DNA of 6,844 nt from Actinomycetota bacterium. GTDB taxonomy: Bacteria; Actinomycetota; Actinomycetes; S36-B12. Positions 5,378 to 6,844 of this stretch are shown here, in pieces. Made by a program: the position numbers and the translations under genes. The stretch spans positions 1 to 6,844 of the forward strand of contig JAQCBM010000100.1 in the NCBI GenBank assembly GCA_027729865.1, given 5' to 3'. The notes beneath the pieces were generated by a model. It was not told the DNA's origin. It saw nothing but the letters and a program-made list of their open reading frames with translations, and did no database searches. Within the stretch, counting starts at the first letter, position 1; each line of letters starts with the position of its first letter.

Positions 5378-6844
5378 GAGAGTTGTTCCTTGGAAAGTGC
5401 CTCGAGGAGGCGGACTGGTGTGACCGGCACCCGACGGATGAGACCTGGTCGTTCGACTGCATCATCGATAGCGCTGGCAATCGCTGCCGCGACGCCGGTG
5501 ATGCCGCCTTCACCGGCGCCCTTGACGCCGAGCGGGTTGTGGAGGGCCGGTGAGTCCTCGGAGATGACAGTCACAAGATCGGGTACCTCCATCATCGTGG
5601 GGAGGAGGTAGTCCATGAAAGACGTGGCCTGCGGGTTGCCGGCATCGTCGTAGGTGAACTCTTCGAAGAGTGCGCCGCCGATCCCTTGGGCGGCGCCGCC
5701 ATGCAGTTGCCCCTCGATCAGCATTGGATTGATGGCCCTTCCAACGTCGAAGCCGAGCACCAGTTGTTCGACGTCCGTACGCCCGGTTGCCCGGTCGACC
5801 CGGACAACGGCGGCGTGGACTCCGTAGGGGTAGGTGAGCTTCTCGACATGGAAGTGTTCCTCGGCGGCCAGACCCGGTGTGAGCCCAAGTCGCTTGGCCC
5901 GCACAGGTTCGAGCATCGACGCGACCTGCGCCAGCGTCAGGCGGGCGCCGTCGGGCGAGACAACCGCACCGCGTTCGAGGGTGACTTGGGCCGGCTCGCA
6001 TCCCCACTCGTCGCCCGCGACGACGCGCGCCTTCTCGAGGAGCGCCTTCGTCGCGAGGTGCACTGCGGATCCCGCGGTCGCAGTCGAGCGACTGGCGTAG
6101 CTCCCGGTTCCGAAGTCGGTGTGGTCGGTATCCAGCAGTTCGACGCGCACCACGTCGGGGTCGACCCCCAATTCATCGGCGGCGATCTGGGCCAGGACGG
6201 TTCGTATGCCCTGACCGACTGAACTGCACCCGGTCCGCACCGTGATGGCGCCATCCGGGCTGACCGCAACAGATCCCGACTCCCACGGGCCCAGGCCCGA
6301 TTTCTCGAGGAAGACGGCAACTCCGAACCCCACAGCCTCACCCGCAGCGCGGCGACGTACGATCTCTTCGCGATCCACGAGAGCCGTCACACGCTCCAGC
6401 AAAGCCGGATAGTCGCCTTCGCTGAACACGACCGGTTCCGAGGTCGACAGCAACGCGCGCGTGTAAGGGAGTTGGCCTGGATTGATCAGGTTGCGGCGTC
6501 TGATCTCGATCCGGTCGAGTCCGCAGCGTGCGGCAACCATGTCGATCAGACGCTCGCGTACGAACGTTGACTCGAAGCGCCCCGGCGCCCGGTACGTTGC
6601 CGTCGGCGTGCGGTTGCTCACCACACAGTGCGCCCGGCCGCGGTACGACGCAATGTCATACGGTCCAGGAAGCATCGACAGGGTGAGGTCAGGTACTCGG
6701 AGACCGTGGCTTCTGACGTAGGCGCCCTGGTCTGCCCAGAACTCCGACCGTAACGCCAGGATTCGACCGTCGGCGTCGGCGGCCATCGCGGCGTGATGGA
6801 GTTGATGGCGCGAGTGGTTCGCGGCCATCAGATGCTCACGGCGG
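5374..6844 (-). CDS. Xanthine dehydrogenase family molybdopterin-binding large subunit (5' partial)
   Basis: This is the C-terminal part (about 490 of an expected 750-800 residues) of the molybdenum cofactor-binding subunit of a xanthine dehydrogenase/aldehyde oxidase/CoxL-type hydroxylase. The frame runs off the right edge; the ATG at 6826-6828 is internal because the residues before it (RREHL) continue the family's RREH-L-x-ANH motif. Counting from that Met, TATYRAPGRFES lies at 76-87, SVGQGI at about 203-208, the TGSYASRSTATAGSA cofactor loop at about 241-255, HGGAAQGIGGALFEE at about 376-390, and GVKGAGEGG with the presumed catalytic Glu440 near the C-terminus. YRAPGR replaces the AYRCSFR loop of true CO dehydrogenase, so CO oxidation is unlikely and hydroxylation of an aldehyde or N-heterocycle is favoured. 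The FAD and 2Fe-2S subunits are not in the window. The stop overlaps the SDR start. Confidence 0.92.
   Translation of the reverse strand, partial: RREHLMAANHSRHQLHHAAMAADADGRILALRSEFWADQGAYVRSHGLRVPDLTLSMLPGPYDIASYRGRAHCVVSNRTPTATYRAPGRFESTFVRERLIDMVAARCGLDRIEIRRRNLINPGQLPYTRALLSTSEPVVFSEGDYPALLERVTALVDREEIVRRRAAGEAVGFGVAVFLEKSGLGPWESGSVAVSPDGAITVRTGCSSVGQGIRTVLAQIAADELGVDPDVVRVELLDTDHTDFGTGSYASRSTATAGSAVHLATKALLEKARVVAGDEWGCEPAQVTLERGAVVSPDGARLTLAQVASMLEPVRAKRLGLTPGLAAEEHFHVEKLTYPYGVHAAVVRVDRATGRTDVEQLVLGFDVGRAINPMLIEGQLHGGAAQGIGGALFEEFTYDDAGNPQATSFMDYLLPTMMEVPDLVTVISEDSPALHNPLGVKGAGEGGITGVAAAIASAIDDAVERPGLIRRVPVTPVRLLEALSKEQLS

Noticed and set aside
5686..6222. Plus-strand 178-codon open frame inside the Mo-hydroxylase gene
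   Set aside because: It is opposite conserved cofactor-binding motifs of the large subunit, and no family is recognisable in it.
6826..6828. ATG (complement) as the start of the Mo-hydroxylase
   Set aside because: Upstream codons to the window edge continue the conserved RREH-L-x-ANH region, and the protein would lack its N-terminal third.

Overview
The window is GC-rich DNA with tightly packed genes, GTG starts, frequent ATGA/GTGA overlaps and a Thr/Asp/Glu/Pro-rich linker on a secreted binding protein. This suggests a high-GC actinobacterium, possibly of the Acidimicrobiia type. That placement is inferred from style only; no rRNA or marker gene is present. No tRNA, rRNA, CRISPR array, insertion sequence or phage gene was seen.

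Layout. On the + strand the window opens inside an ABC-transporter substrate-binding lipoprotein of the NMT1/THI5 (SsuA/TauA-like) class, whose signal peptide lies off the left edge. A perfect 14-bp GC-rich hairpin follows. Next comes an XRE-type regulator with a C-terminal cupin sensor, then two small single-domain cupins that are paralogues of each other, then a nitrilase-superfamily amidase and an ACMSD-type metal-dependent amidohydrolase/decarboxylase. The second cupin, the amidase and the amidohydrolase overlap by 4 bp at each junction and look translationally coupled. On the - strand, converging on this set with only 26 bp between stop codons, lie the C-terminal two thirds of a molybdopterin-binding large subunit of the xanthine dehydrogenase / aldehyde oxidase / CO dehydrogenase family and, overlapping it by 4 bp, an SDR-family NAD(P)-dependent dehydrogenase.

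How the genes may work together (inference). A solute is captured by the binding protein and sensed by the XRE-cupin regulator. It is oxidised by the molybdenum hydroxylase and SDR, possibly transformed by a cupin enzyme, then deamidated by the nitrilase-like enzyme and decarboxylated or hydrolysed by the ACMSD-like enzyme. This set fits catabolism of a small nitrogen-containing, perhaps heterocyclic or amide-bearing, compound. The substrate cannot be read from the sequence. The most unusual points are the pair of cupins in which one copy has lost most of the metal-binding residues, and the hairpin with two competing start codons in front of the regulator.
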